From assembly GCF_019693215.1 (NCBI RefSeq), contig NZ_CP081183.1, forward strand, positions 2,297,226 through 2,361,225: DNA of 64,000 bases, written 5' to 3'. This stretch comes from Salinarchaeum sp. IM2453. GTDB taxonomy: Archaea; Halobacteriota; Halobacteria; Halobacteriales; Salinarchaeaceae. Made by a program: the position numbers and the translations under genes. Shown here piece by piece: positions 1 through 9,091 of this stretch (the stretch's first letter is position 1; every line of letters starts with the position of its first letter). The notes below the pieces were generated by a model. It was not told where the DNA came from, did not search any database, and saw nothing but the letters and a program-made list of their open reading frames with translations.

Positions 1-1727
1 GGACAATTAATATCGCTCATAATGTGCTGGATCGACACGCAGATATAAACAACGAAAGCCGTAACAGAGTAGCATGTATCTGGGAAGCTGAAGATGGTGA
101 GATTCGACGAGTAACATATCATGATCTTCAACGTGAAGCAAATCAGGTTGCAAATCTACTAGAACAACGAGGTGTTGGGAAAGGCGATACCGTCGGATTG
201 TATATGCCGATGACTCCTGAGGTAATCTCTATTCTGTACGGGTGTTTCAAGGTAGGTGCAATTGCTGTGCCAATCTTCTCTGGGTTTGGTACCGAAGCAA
301 CTGCAACCCGAATTCGTGACTCTGAATGCACGGTATTATTTACAGGAGATGGATTTTATCGCCGAGGAGAAGAAGTTCTACTCAAGGAGGCTGCCGATGA
401 AGCCATTGATGAAGCGGGGTATGTTGAGCATACTGTTGTCGTGGACAGGCTCGGTCACGCTAGCAGCCGAGAAGTTCCATGGAATGATGATCGCGATGAA
501 TTGTGGGGCGAGGCTGTCTTACCACAATCAGCAACTTACGATACGAAAGAGGTTCCTTCTGATCACCCAGCGATGCTATTATACTCATCTGGAACAACGG
601 GAATGCCGAAGGGAATTATACAGACACATGCAGGGGCCCAGGTGCAAAGTGCCAAAGAATTGCACTTTGGGTTCGATTTACAACCTTCTGATCGGTTCTT
701 TTGGGTCTCCGATATTGGTTGGATGATGGGACCATGGACGTTGATCGGAACGCACACATTCGGGGCTACAATGTTCATGTATGAAGGTGCTCCTGATTAT
801 CCAGAACCAGATCGATTCTGGGAAATGATTGATAGGCATAAAATTACACAATTTGGGATTTCTCCAACTGCTATTAGGGCATTACGTAAACAAGGAGATC
901 ACTGGGTGAAAAAGCATGACCTTTCTTCACTGCGTCTGCTTGGCTCAACAGGTGAGCCGTGGGATCCAGAGTCTTGGGAATGGTTCTACAAACACGTAGG
1001 GAACAGCGAAACACCGATTATTAATATATCAGGCGGAACAGAAATTTTCGGGTGCTTCCTGATGCCAATGCCTACCCAAGAACTGAAACCATGTACGCTT
1101 GGAGGCCCTGGCCTTGGAATGGATATTGACATTGTAAACGAGCGTGGTGAATCTATTGTTGATAAACATGAACGAGGTTACTTAGTCGCTCGAAGCTCCT
1201 GTCCTTCAATGACAAATAGCCTCTGGTCTGGTGACCAACGGTATCTTGACGAATACTGGTCAACGTGGGAAAATCTCTGGGACCACGGAGACTGGGCGCA
1301 GAAAGATGAAGACGGCTTTTGGTTCCTTCATGGCCGAGCGGATGACGCACTGAATGTTGCTGGCCGCAAGGTTGGCCCCGCTGAAATTGAAGCAGTCGCT
1401 ATGGAACATTCTGGTATCAATCAGGCTGCTGCGGTTGGTGTGCCCGACGACGTTACTGGGACAGCTGTTGTGCTATATCTTATTGCCGAGGACGGTCATG
1501 AGCCTTCAGAAGATTTGCGTGATGAGGTTAGGAAAATGGTGGATGATGAGCATGGAAAGCCATTCCGGCCTCGTGAGATCCTTTTTGTTAATGAGTTTCC
1601 AAAAACTCAGTCTGGAAAAGTAGTTCGCCGTGCTATTCGATCAAAACATATTGGCGAGGACCTTGGAGACTTATCAAGTATCGAAAATCCGGAAGCTCTT
1701 GAAGCAATTGGGGAAGCAAGTGATTGA
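1..1727 (+). CDS. Acyl-CoA synthetase (AMP-forming), 5' end outside window
   Basis: ATP-dependent acid:CoA ligase of the acetyl/propionyl-CoA synthetase type, activating a short-chain acid through an acyl-adenylate in the cytoplasm. The frame stays open to the first base and encodes a stretch ending NVLDRHAD, the usual internal N-terminal motif of this family, so the apparent GTG at 24 is not the real start. Visible motifs are the phosphate loop SSGTTGMPKG, the GGTE motif, GRADD and, near the C-terminus, PKTQSGK with the catalytic lysine. It lies 96 bases before a second synthetase and a carboxylase operon, so propionate or another short or branched acid is a plausible substrate (inference). 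Acetate cannot be excluded. Confidence 0.9.
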   Translation, partial: TINIAHNVLDRHADINNESRNRVACIWEAEDGEIRRVTYHDLQREANQVANLLEQRGVGKGDTVGLYMPMTPEVISILYGCFKVGAIAVPIFSGFGTEATATRIRDSECTVLFTGDGFYRRGEEVLLKEAADEAIDEAGYVEHTVVVDRLGHASSREVPWNDDRDELWGEAVLPQSATYDTKEVPSDHPAMLLYSSGTTGMPKGIIQTHAGAQVQSAKELHFGFDLQPSDRFFWVSDIGWMMGPWTLIGTHTFGATMFMYEGAPDYPEPDRFWEMIDRHKITQFGISPTAIRALRKQGDHWVKKHDLSSLRLLGSTGEPWDPESWEWFYKHVGNSETPIINISGGTEIFGCFLMPMPTQELKPCTLGGPGLGMDIDIVNERGESIVDKHERGYLVARSSCPSMTNSLWSGDQRYLDEYWSTWENLWDHGDWAQKDEDGFWFLHGRADDALNVAGRKVGPAEIEAVAMEHSGINQAAAVGVPDDVTGTAVVLYLIAEDGHEPSEDLRDEVRKMVDDEHGKPFRPREILFVNEFPKTQSGKVVRRAIRSKHIGEDLGDLSSIENPEALEAIGEASD

Positions 1728-1789
1728 CCCCTAAAGGACTGTAATATAAAAGTGTAGTTCTAATTATAATTGTAACTCATTACCAAAAC

Positions 1790-1806
1790 AGTTATTAAGG
1801 TATATT
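1790..1806 (+). promoter_or_regulatory. TATA-like box before second acyl-CoA synthetase
   Basis: An AT-rich segment (TTATTAAGG followed by TATATT) is centred about 26 bases before the ATG at 1824. This is the spacing expected for a haloarchaeal promoter driving a leaderless transcript. It suggests the 1824-7479 gene block can be transcribed separately from the gene before it. Confidence 0.45.
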
Positions 1807-1823
1807 ATCTTTTTCTGCAATGC

Positions 1824-3512
1824 ATGACTGATAGCCACAACCTGCAGGACTACAAGTCATTAGTAGAGGAATTCTCTTGGGACGATATCTATAATAAAGC
1901 TGACTGGGATGCTCCTGAACAACTCAATATTGGACATGAAGTGTGCGATCGGCACGCTGGGAACCAGAACCAAGCAGCACTATATCAAGTTGGAACCGAC
2001 GGATCACTGACAACACTCACATTCACTGAACTCAAGAATCAATCAAATCAATTTGCAAATCTTCTTGATGACCTTGGTATTCACCAAGGTGACCGAGTGT
2101 TCTCCTACATGCCAAGAATTCCGGAGCACTATGTGGCACTTGTTGGAACACTCAAGCATGGCGCCGTGTGGGGAAGCGTTAATGAACGATATGGTGCAGA
2201 TGGAATCTCCTATCGACTTAGTGACTGTGATGCAACTGTTGTTTTAACGACATCTGACAATCGTGACACAATCAGCGAGGCGCTTGAGGATAATGAGACC
2301 GTTGAACATGTGATCACCGTAGATCGAGGTGATGCGTTTCCAGCATCGGATACTACATTTCATGATTCGCTGTCAGATATGAACATAGAATACAAGCCGG
2401 CATTAACAACTGGCGGGGATAATGCGATGTTATATTATACGTCGGGAACAACCGGTCCTGCGAAGGGAGTCTTACACAAACACCGGTGGATAGCTGGCGT
2501 TGCAGCAACACAGCGATATGCCGTTGACCTAAACCAAGACGATTTGTATTGGTCAACGGGTGATCTTGGATGGTTAACGGGAGCAATCAATACACTCGGG
2601 GCTTGGTTTTGGGGAGTAAGCCTATTTACATATGAAGGTGAATTTGATCCAGAGATTTGGTCAGGTTTACTTGACGAGTATTCAATCTCTGTTCTTTTCT
2701 CGGTTCCCACGGCATACAGAATGCTAAGAGAAAACGAAGAGGTACTCGAAGGCACTGATCTTGATCTGAGACATGCACTCTCAATCGGTGAACCGTTGTC
2801 TGCCGGCGTTGTCGAGTGGGGAGAAAAACAGCTTGGTGTTACGATTCATGACACCTACGGGCAAACAGAGACTGGAAATATGATTATCAATAACTATCCA
2901 ACTGAATCGGTCAAGCCAGGATCGATGGGTCGTCCTCTCCCGGGAATCGAAGCAGACATCGTTGATCCCGATACAGGGGAGGTGCTTGACCCAGGGGAAA
3001 CGGGCGAGATAGCTCAGCGTGGCCAATATCCGTGTTTCTTTGCTGGATATTGGGAGGCCCCCGATAAAACAGCTAACTGTTTCATTGACGGACCAGACGG
3101 GGAATGGTATTTGTCTGGAGACTTAGCACACAAAGATGATGATGGATATTTCTGGTTTGAAGGCCGAGCAGATGATGTTATCCTATCGTCGGGATACCGC
3201 ATTGGGCCATTTGAAGTAGAAAGCTCATTAGGCGATCATGATACCGTTGCCGAAGCTGCAGTTGTTCCTAAGCCCCATTCTGAACGAGGAAATATTGTTA
3301 AGGCGTATATTGTTCCAAGCGGGGACGTAACTCCTTCAGAAAGCGTCAAAAAAGACATTAAGACACATGTGAGATCAGAATTGGCGGCACATGAGTACCC
3401 TCGAGAGATAGAATTCCGGGATGAGCTACCGAAGACAGTCACCGGCAAAATCCGTCGAACTGAGCTGCAGGACCAAGCAGCATCTGAGGCAGAGACAAGA
3501 CAGGAGGACTGA
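1824..3512 (+). CDS. Acyl-CoA synthetase (AMP-forming)
   Basis: A 562-residue member of the ANL superfamily, acetyl-CoA synthetase-like branch, converting an acid, ATP and CoA to acyl-CoA. All core motifs are intact: TSGTTGPAKG phosphate loop, YGQTE, STGDLGW, GRADD with a G-Y-R-I-G hinge, and PKTVTGK carrying the acyl-adenylation lysine. The N-terminal SWDDIYNKADW segment is typical of full-length short or medium-chain acyl-CoA synthetases, which supports the ATG at 1824. The stop is 6 bases before the biotin carboxylase start, so the two are almost certainly co-transcribed. Substrate cannot be read from sequence; the context favours an acid whose CoA ester is later carboxylated. Confidence 0.9.
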   Translation: MTDSHNLQDYKSLVEEFSWDDIYNKADWDAPEQLNIGHEVCDRHAGNQNQAALYQVGTDGSLTTLTFTELKNQSNQFANLLDDLGIHQGDRVFSYMPRIPEHYVALVGTLKHGAVWGSVNERYGADGISYRLSDCDATVVLTTSDNRDTISEALEDNETVEHVITVDRGDAFPASDTTFHDSLSDMNIEYKPALTTGGDNAMLYYTSGTTGPAKGVLHKHRWIAGVAATQRYAVDLNQDDLYWSTGDLGWLTGAINTLGAWFWGVSLFTYEGEFDPEIWSGLLDEYSISVLFSVPTAYRMLRENEEVLEGTDLDLRHALSIGEPLSAGVVEWGEKQLGVTIHDTYGQTETGNMIINNYPTESVKPGSMGRPLPGIEADIVDPDTGEVLDPGETGEIAQRGQYPCFFAGYWEAPDKTANCFIDGPDGEWYLSGDLAHKDDDGYFWFEGRADDVILSSGYRIGPFEVESSLGDHDTVAEAAVVPKPHSERGNIVKAYIVPSGDVTPSESVKKDIKTHVRSELAAHEYPREIEFRDELPKTVTGKIRRTELQDQAASEAETRQED

Positions 3513-3518
3513 TAAAGG

Positions 3519-5267
3519 ATGTTTGATAAATTATTAGTCGCTAATCGAGGAGAAATTGCAATTCGTATCATGGCTGCATGTGAGGAGCTTGACATTGGCA
3601 CAGTTGCTATATACAGCGATGCTGATCGCGAAAGTGAGCATGTTGCATATGCTGATGAAGCATATCGGGTAGGTCCACCTCAGGCCAGTGAGTCATATCT
3701 TGATCAAGAACGAATCATCGAGGTGAGTAAAGAAGCACAGGCGGATGCAATTCATCCTGGATATGGGTTCTTAGCGGAAAACGCTGAGTTTGCTGAGCAG
3801 GTCGAGGCAACTGATGGGATTAAGTGGATAGGGCCAAGCAGTGACGCAATGCAGCAGCTAGGATCTAAGACATCTGCCCGAGAAACAATGCAAGCAGCTG
3901 ATGTTCCAATCGTTCCAGGAACGACAACATCTGTTGATAATCCAGACGAAGTTGTCTCAATAGCAGAGGAATATGGATACCCAATTACAATCAAGGCAGC
4001 CGGCGGTGGGGGCGGACGGGGCATGCAAATTGTACAGGATGAATACGAAATTGAAGACGCATTAGAAACGGCCAAACGCGAAGGAGAGGCCTACTTTGAT
4101 GATGCAGAGGTATATGTAGAAAAATATCTAAGTGATCCAAAGCATATTGAAGTGCAGATATTGGCAGACGAATCCGGAAATGTGCTACATCTTGGTGAAC
4201 GAGACTGTTCTCTGCAACGTCGCCATCAAAAAGTTATAGAGGAAGCTCCAAGCCCCACGCTCTCTCAGTCTCTCCGTAAGAAAATCGGAAACGCCGCGAA
4301 GCGAGGAATGCATAAGGCTGGTTACACAAACGCCGGGACTGTTGAGTTCCTCGTTGAAGATGGAAAATTCTATTTCATGGAGGTAAACACTCGGATACAG
4401 GTCGAGCATACCGTAACTGAAGAGATTACCGGGATTGACATCGTAAAATGGCAAATTAGAATTGCGGCTGGAGAAACACTTCCGTACGATCAGTCCGACA
4501 TAACATTTAATGGACACGCAATTCAGTATCGTGTAAACGCTGAGGACCCAGCAAGTGAATTTGCACCAACGCCCGGCAAATTGGAGACATATCGACCTCC
4601 AAGCACTATCGGAGTCCGCATTGATCATGCTGTATTCGAAGGACAGGAAGTGAGCGGCGACTATGATTCGATGATCGGAAAGCTAATTGTCGAAAGTTCA
4701 AGCCGAACAGAGTGTATCAACAGATCGAAGCGAGCACTACGGCATTTCGATATTGATGGTATTCAAACGACGCTTCCATTCCACCAGTATATTCTCAATG
4801 ATAACACGTTCCGTGATGGGGCACATACAACCAAATATGTAGATCAGCTACTTAAAGAGGATTCATTCAAGAAAGCCATTGAGAATCGATCGGATGCATC
4901 GGTTGTTAAACCAGAGTCAGATGAGCCAAGCATGGAGACAGTTAGTGTTGAAGTGGATGGAGAACTGTTCGATGTTCAAGTAGAAGGCCTGTCTTCCAAT
5001 AATACGAGGGCATCGCAATCAACGAGTGAAAATCCAATTGCGAATAAAGCCGATGAGGGCGGTATACAAGCAGATATGGAGGGGACAGTTATCTCAGTTG
5101 ATGTCGAAGAAGGAGAGCATATCGATCAAGGAGAGACGGTCTGTGTTCTTGAAGCAATGAAAATGGAAAATGAAATTACAGCAAATCACGGAGGCATTGT
5201 CTCAGAGATTAACGTGTCAGAAGGTGACTCAGTTAATATGGGAGAACAACTCGTTCAAATGAGGTAA
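3519..5267 (+). CDS. pccA: Acyl-CoA carboxylase alpha: biotin carboxylase plus biotin carrier
   Basis: Carboxylates its own biotin using ATP and bicarbonate, then presents it to the carboxyltransferase encoded next door. The 582-residue chain has the biotin carboxylase N-terminal domain (FDKLLVANRGEIAIR start), an ATP-grasp domain with the glycine-rich KAAGGGGGRGM loop near residue 160, the EVNTRIQVEHTVTE active-site segment, and a C-terminal biotinyl domain with the EAMKMEN motif whose lysine is biotinylated. It begins 6 bases after the synthetase and ends 5 bases before the beta subunit. Propionyl-CoA carboxylase is the best guess because methylmalonyl-CoA mutase genes follow; acetyl- or methylcrotonyl-CoA are alternatives. 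Confidence 0.88.
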   Translation: MFDKLLVANRGEIAIRIMAACEELDIGTVAIYSDADRESEHVAYADEAYRVGPPQASESYLDQERIIEVSKEAQADAIHPGYGFLAENAEFAEQVEATDGIKWIGPSSDAMQQLGSKTSARETMQAADVPIVPGTTTSVDNPDEVVSIAEEYGYPITIKAAGGGGGRGMQIVQDEYEIEDALETAKREGEAYFDDAEVYVEKYLSDPKHIEVQILADESGNVLHLGERDCSLQRRHQKVIEEAPSPTLSQSLRKKIGNAAKRGMHKAGYTNAGTVEFLVEDGKFYFMEVNTRIQVEHTVTEEITGIDIVKWQIRIAAGETLPYDQSDITFNGHAIQYRVNAEDPASEFAPTPGKLETYRPPSTIGVRIDHAVFEGQEVSGDYDSMIGKLIVESSSRTECINRSKRALRHFDIDGIQTTLPFHQYILNDNTFRDGAHTTKYVDQLLKEDSFKKAIENRSDASVVKPESDEPSMETVSVEVDGELFDVQVEGLSSNNTRASQSTSENPIANKADEGGIQADMEGTVISVDVEEGEHIDQGETVCVLEAMKMENEITANHGGIVSEINVSEGDSVNMGEQLVQMR

Positions 5268-5272
5268 GAATT

Positions 5273-6991
5273 ATGCAAGTTCGTATTTCAGACGATATCA
5301 CGGAGGAAAAGGCCAAGGCTGTTGCTGAAGCATTTGCCATGGAACTTAACGGAGAAGTGACTGTAATCGACGACGACGGGTCGGAAATAGCTACTGCAGA
5401 GCCCTCAAGTCCAACAGCCGACAACCAGCAGAGTGATCTAGACAAGTCACTTGGACCAACAGAACGGGAAGAAGAACTCGTAGCACAGATCGAGGAGATT
5501 GAATCAGGTGGGCCAGAAAAATACAAGAAGCAACTACCTGAAGAGGGTAAGCTATTTGTTAGAGATCGTATTGACTTGTGGTTTGATGATGGATTCCTAT
5601 TCGAGGATGGAAAATTCGCTGAGTTTGACGCTGAGGATCAGCTTCCTGCTGATGGCTTGATCACGGGGGGTGCAGAGTTCGAAGGCAGAGACATCCATTT
5701 TATGGCAAACGACTACACCGTGAAGCGCGGGAGTATGGCTGAAAAAGGAGTAGAAAAGTTCCTCCGCATGCAACAACGTGCTCTCAAAACCGGGAAGCCC
5801 GTGCTCTATTTGATGGATTCGTCTGGGGGTCGCATTGACCAACAGACAGGATTCTTTGCCAATCGAGAAGGAATTGGAAAGTACTACTATAATCATTCGA
5901 TGCTATCTGGACGGGTCCCTCAGATTTGTGTTCTATATGGCCCTTGTATTGCTGGTGCTGCTTATACTCCTGTGTTTGCGGACTTTACCATCATGGTCCG
6001 AAATATGAGTGCAATGGCTATTGCAAGCCCCAGAATGGTGGAAATGGTAACTGGGGAAGACATCTCCCTACAGGAGCTTGGAGGTCCTGAAGTGCATGCA
6101 CAGTATTCCGGGAGTGCAGACCTAATTGCTGAAAATGAAGAGCATGCCAAAGAGCTAGCTGCCCAATTAATTAGTTACCTTCCAAATAACAGTGGTGAGG
6201 ATCCACCACAAACAGCCGGCCAAGAGCCAAAACATCCATCCAGCGAAATTGATGGAGTCGTTCCCAATGATCCGAACAGAAGTTACGACATGCAGGACGT
6301 GATCACTCGAATTATCGACAAAGGCTCGTTACTTGAACTCAGACCCCAATATGGGCAAGAAATTATCACTGCATTTGCTCGTATCGATGGTCGACCGATA
6401 GGTATCGTTGCAAACCAGCCAGATCAGCGCGCTGGTGCAATCTTTCCTGATTCGGCTGAGAAGGCAGCTGAGTTTATTTGGACCTGTGACGCATATAATG
6501 TTCCATTGTTGTACTTATGCGATACACCTGGGTTTATGGCTGGCTCAAGTGTTGAGCAAGAGGGAATTCTTGAACAAGGTAAAAAGATGATTTATGCTAC
6601 ATCATCTGCAACAGTACCTAAACAGTCAGTGATTGTGCGAAAAGCATACGGAGCAGGCATCTATGCAATGTCGGGACCAGCATACGACCCAGAGTCTACC
6701 ATTGCACTACCCAGTGGCGAACTGGCAATTATGGGGCCAGAAGCTGCAATAAATGCTGTGTATGCAAATAAACTAGCAGAGATAGATGACGAAGAAAAGC
6801 GCAAAGAACGGGAACGAGAACTCAGAGAAGAGTATCGTCGTGATATTGATGTCCGCCGTATGGCAAGCGAAGTAGTGATTGACGAGATTATCCCTCCTTC
6901 ATCACTTCGTGATGAGCTCATTGCACGGTTTAACTTCTATGAGTCAGTCGAAAAGACATTACCAGATAAAAAACATGGCACGATATTATAA
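5273..6991 (+). CDS. pccB: Acyl-CoA carboxylase beta (carboxyltransferase) with N-terminal extension
   Basis: Transfers the carboxyl group from biotin to acyl-CoA. The crotonase-like N- and C-halves are both present: DSSGGRID and YGPCIAGAAYTP around residues 180-225, then ANQPDQRAG and CDTPGFMAGS near 380-425. The chain is 572 residues, longer than typical PccB (about 510-520). The excess is N-terminal: a small alpha/beta-looking segment (residues 1-40, starting MQVRISDDITEEK) and a polar linker precede the usual TEREEELVAQIEEI start. The extension is reminiscent of the separate small subunits (epsilon or PccX type) of other acyl-CoA carboxylases; that link is inferred from size and position only. 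Substrate is propionyl-CoA by context, but methylcrotonyl-CoA-like activity is possible. Confidence 0.87.
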   Translation: MQVRISDDITEEKAKAVAEAFAMELNGEVTVIDDDGSEIATAEPSSPTADNQQSDLDKSLGPTEREEELVAQIEEIESGGPEKYKKQLPEEGKLFVRDRIDLWFDDGFLFEDGKFAEFDAEDQLPADGLITGGAEFEGRDIHFMANDYTVKRGSMAEKGVEKFLRMQQRALKTGKPVLYLMDSSGGRIDQQTGFFANREGIGKYYYNHSMLSGRVPQICVLYGPCIAGAAYTPVFADFTIMVRNMSAMAIASPRMVEMVTGEDISLQELGGPEVHAQYSGSADLIAENEEHAKELAAQLISYLPNNSGEDPPQTAGQEPKHPSSEIDGVVPNDPNRSYDMQDVITRIIDKGSLLELRPQYGQEIITAFARIDGRPIGIVANQPDQRAGAIFPDSAEKAAEFIWTCDAYNVPLLYLCDTPGFMAGSSVEQEGILEQGKKMIYATSSATVPKQSVIVRKAYGAGIYAMSGPAYDPESTIALPSGELAIMGPEAAINAVYANKLAEIDDEEKRKERERELREEYRRDIDVRRMASEVVIDEIIPPSSLRDELIARFNFYESVEKTLPDKKHGTIL

Positions 6992-7011
6992 CCAACAAGT
7001 AGGTGATACAC

Positions 7012-7479
7012 ATGCCCGGAAAATATTTTGAGGAATTCGAGATTGGAGAAATTATCAAGCATAATAAGCGACGTACGATCACAGAGAGTGACAATCATCG
7101 GTTCTGTGATCTTACGATGAACCAGCAACCATTGCACATTGACCATGCTTTTGCCAATGAGACTCAGTTTGAAGAACCACTTGTTAATGGACTATACACA
7201 ATGAGCTTAGCGGTTGGTATTTCTGTCCCGGACACAACTGAAGGAACAGCCGTTGCTAACCTTTCATATAACAATGTTGAACACCCAGAACCGGTGTTCC
7301 ACGGGGATACAATCCGTGTACAGTCTACAGTCACGGATAAGCGGGAAACAAGCGATGGGACCCAGGGTATCGTCACTATGCATGTTGAAGCATTCAAAGT
7401 TAACACCGACGAAGAGACGCTTGTTTGTGAATTCGATCGTACAGCGCTCTGCCATAAAAAATCCGGAACTAATGAGTGA
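7012..7479 (+). CDS. MaoC-like enoyl-CoA hydratase
   Basis: A single hot-dog-fold MaoC dehydratase, 155 residues, that would hydrate an enoyl-CoA or a related unsaturated CoA ester. The (R)-hydratase-like signature runs from DNHRFCDLTMNQQPLHID, with the conserved Asp and His, and is followed by NGLYTMSL. A GTG at 7003 keeps the frame open, but the ATG at 7012 is preceded by AGGTGAT five bases upstream, a good Shine-Dalgarno sequence, so I place the start there. It follows pccB by 20 bases and completes the operon. Archaeal mesaconyl-CoA or beta-methylmalyl-CoA dehydratases share this fold, so the substrate need not be a simple enoyl-CoA. Confidence 0.8.
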   Translation: MPGKYFEEFEIGEIIKHNKRRTITESDNHRFCDLTMNQQPLHIDHAFANETQFEEPLVNGLYTMSLAVGISVPDTTEGTAVANLSYNNVEHPEPVFHGDTIRVQSTVTDKRETSDGTQGIVTMHVEAFKVNTDEETLVCEFDRTALCHKKSGTNE

Positions 7480-7480
7480 C

Positions 7481-9091
7481 TTATCGACTAAACTCGTATC
7501 CCTGATCTCTATCCCATGCTTCTTTAATTGAGATCTCGTTGAGTACTTCTGTCCTGATCTTTCCGGTTGGAGTTCTCGGAAGTTCTTTCCGGACATCGAT
7601 GTACCGGGGGATCTTAATGTATGGTAGTCGCTGTTTACAGTATCGATATATCTCTGGAGGGGTCACTTCTTTATTTTCCTGTGGCACGACAACTGCGACA
7701 ACAGCTTCGGTATCGTCCTGCATACTAACACCAGTAACGGCACACTCACGAACTGGTCCATGAGAATTGATTACGCTCTCAATCTCAAGTGTCGAAATAC
7801 GCCCAGCAATTTGTCCACGATATATCGAATTTTCTTTGTTTGCAACAAAGAACAGATATCCATCTTCGTCTTTGTACCCGATATCCCCAGTGTGAATCCA
7901 TTGATTTCTACAATCCCGGACTGCCTGCCCGTGGTTATCATGATACCCTAGCATCATTGTATTGTTCCTTGTCGGACGAACAACGATCTCACCAGTCTCA
8001 TTTTCGGGCAATGACCAGTCATTCTCATCAACAATGTCGACATCGGCAAATGATGCCACTTGTCCAACACTTCCGATTCGGCGCTGATCAGGGCGGTTAT
8101 AGGTCGCAATCGTACCTACCTGTGTTGTCCCATAGCCTTCTAAAACCGTGATGTCGAATCGCTGTTCAAAGTTTTTAATGAGATTTTCGTCGTTACGGAA
8201 TCCGAACCCGTGTCCAATTGCAAAATTAACTGTATTTTCTTCATATTGTTCTAAGTCTTGCTGGTTATACAACACAGAAAGCATACGGCTTAGATACAAA
8301 AACACGGATGCATCGTGTTCGCGTATTTTGGACCAAAACTGATGTGGATCAAACTGTTTGAGAAGAACAAATGTTGACCCTGTAATTAGTGCACCCATGA
8401 TTCCGAGTTGGAATGTGAATATGCTGTATAGCGGTAAGCTTGTGAGTATACAGTCATCTTCGGTAAAGTTAAATAAATTTTGCCCGGATTCCCATCCAGT
8501 ATTAATGTATGAGAATTGTGGTAACACGACACCTTTTGGTTGGCTTGTTTGCTGTTGTTGGATAAATGTAACCGACCCTGGATCTGTGCTAGAGATAGGA
8601 CTCCCCTTTGAAAATCGCTGGTCGTTGCCGCGGAATTCGTCAAAGGATCTGTACGGTGTTTTCTGCGGTGGTGTCCCAATATAGTATTCATACGGTGCTG
8701 CAGACTGCTGGCCTCGTATTTTTTCGTATTCTGAATGCGTATGTTTGTCAAGGAAAATGGCATCCCCCTTTACTCGGTTGAGAATATTTAGGAGCATATC
8801 TCCAGTAAACCGGGTATCAATTGGAACAACAATGGCACCAAGACGCATCGCTGCTAGATACATAAGTAGGTATTCTGCAGAATTGTACAAATACAAACAG
8901 ACATGATCTCCAGACGAAATACCGATTTCATGGAGCCTATTAGCAATCTTTGCTGTTTTTTGCTCAATATCTGCGAATGAGAGCTCTTTCTGACCGCATT
9001 TGAAAAATGTCCGGTCGCCATATGCAGCTGCTTTTCGTTCAAGAAGTTGTGAGACAGTACGTAGTGACTCAGGTGGGGCAGTGTCAGTCAT
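7481..9091 (-). CDS. Acyl-CoA synthetase-like protein with degenerate catalytic motifs
   Basis: A full-length ANL-superfamily protein (536 residues) most like benzoate/fatty acid-CoA ligases. The overall fold is recognisable throughout: N-terminal motif DHVCLYLYNS, HTGDIGYKDEDGYLF at about 399-413, and PRTPTGK near the C-terminus. Several catalytic motifs are changed. The phosphate loop, normally TSGTTGxPKG, reads QQQQTSQPKG (178-187). The YGxTE motif reads YGTTQ (320-324). The GRxxD hinge reads ANKEN (417-421). The frame is long and uninterrupted, so it is not an ordinary pseudogene. It is either an inactive homologue with another role or an enzyme with altered chemistry. It is convergent with the MaoC gene, one base apart. 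Confidence 0.8.
   Translation of the reverse strand: MTDTAPPESLRTVSQLLERKAAAYGDRTFFKCGQKELSFADIEQKTAKIANRLHEIGISSGDHVCLYLYNSAEYLLMYLAAMRLGAIVVPIDTRFTGDMLLNILNRVKGDAIFLDKHTHSEYEKIRGQQSAAPYEYYIGTPPQKTPYRSFDEFRGNDQRFSKGSPISSTDPGSVTFIQQQQTSQPKGVVLPQFSYINTGWESGQNLFNFTEDDCILTSLPLYSIFTFQLGIMGALITGSTFVLLKQFDPHQFWSKIREHDASVFLYLSRMLSVLYNQQDLEQYEENTVNFAIGHGFGFRNDENLIKNFEQRFDITVLEGYGTTQVGTIATYNRPDQRRIGSVGQVASFADVDIVDENDWSLPENETGEIVVRPTRNNTMMLGYHDNHGQAVRDCRNQWIHTGDIGYKDEDGYLFFVANKENSIYRGQIAGRISTLEIESVINSHGPVRECAVTGVSMQDDTEAVVAVVVPQENKEVTPPEIYRYCKQRLPYIKIPRYIDVRKELPRTPTGKIRTEVLNEISIKEAWDRDQGYEFSR

Noticed and set aside
24-24. GTG at 24 as the start of the first synthetase
   Set aside because: The frame is open to base 3 and encodes family-conserved residues before this codon, so the gene begins outside the window.
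4185-4628. 147-codon frame opposite the biotin carboxylase gene
   Set aside because: It lies wholly within a strongly conserved gene on the other strand and has no recognisable motif.
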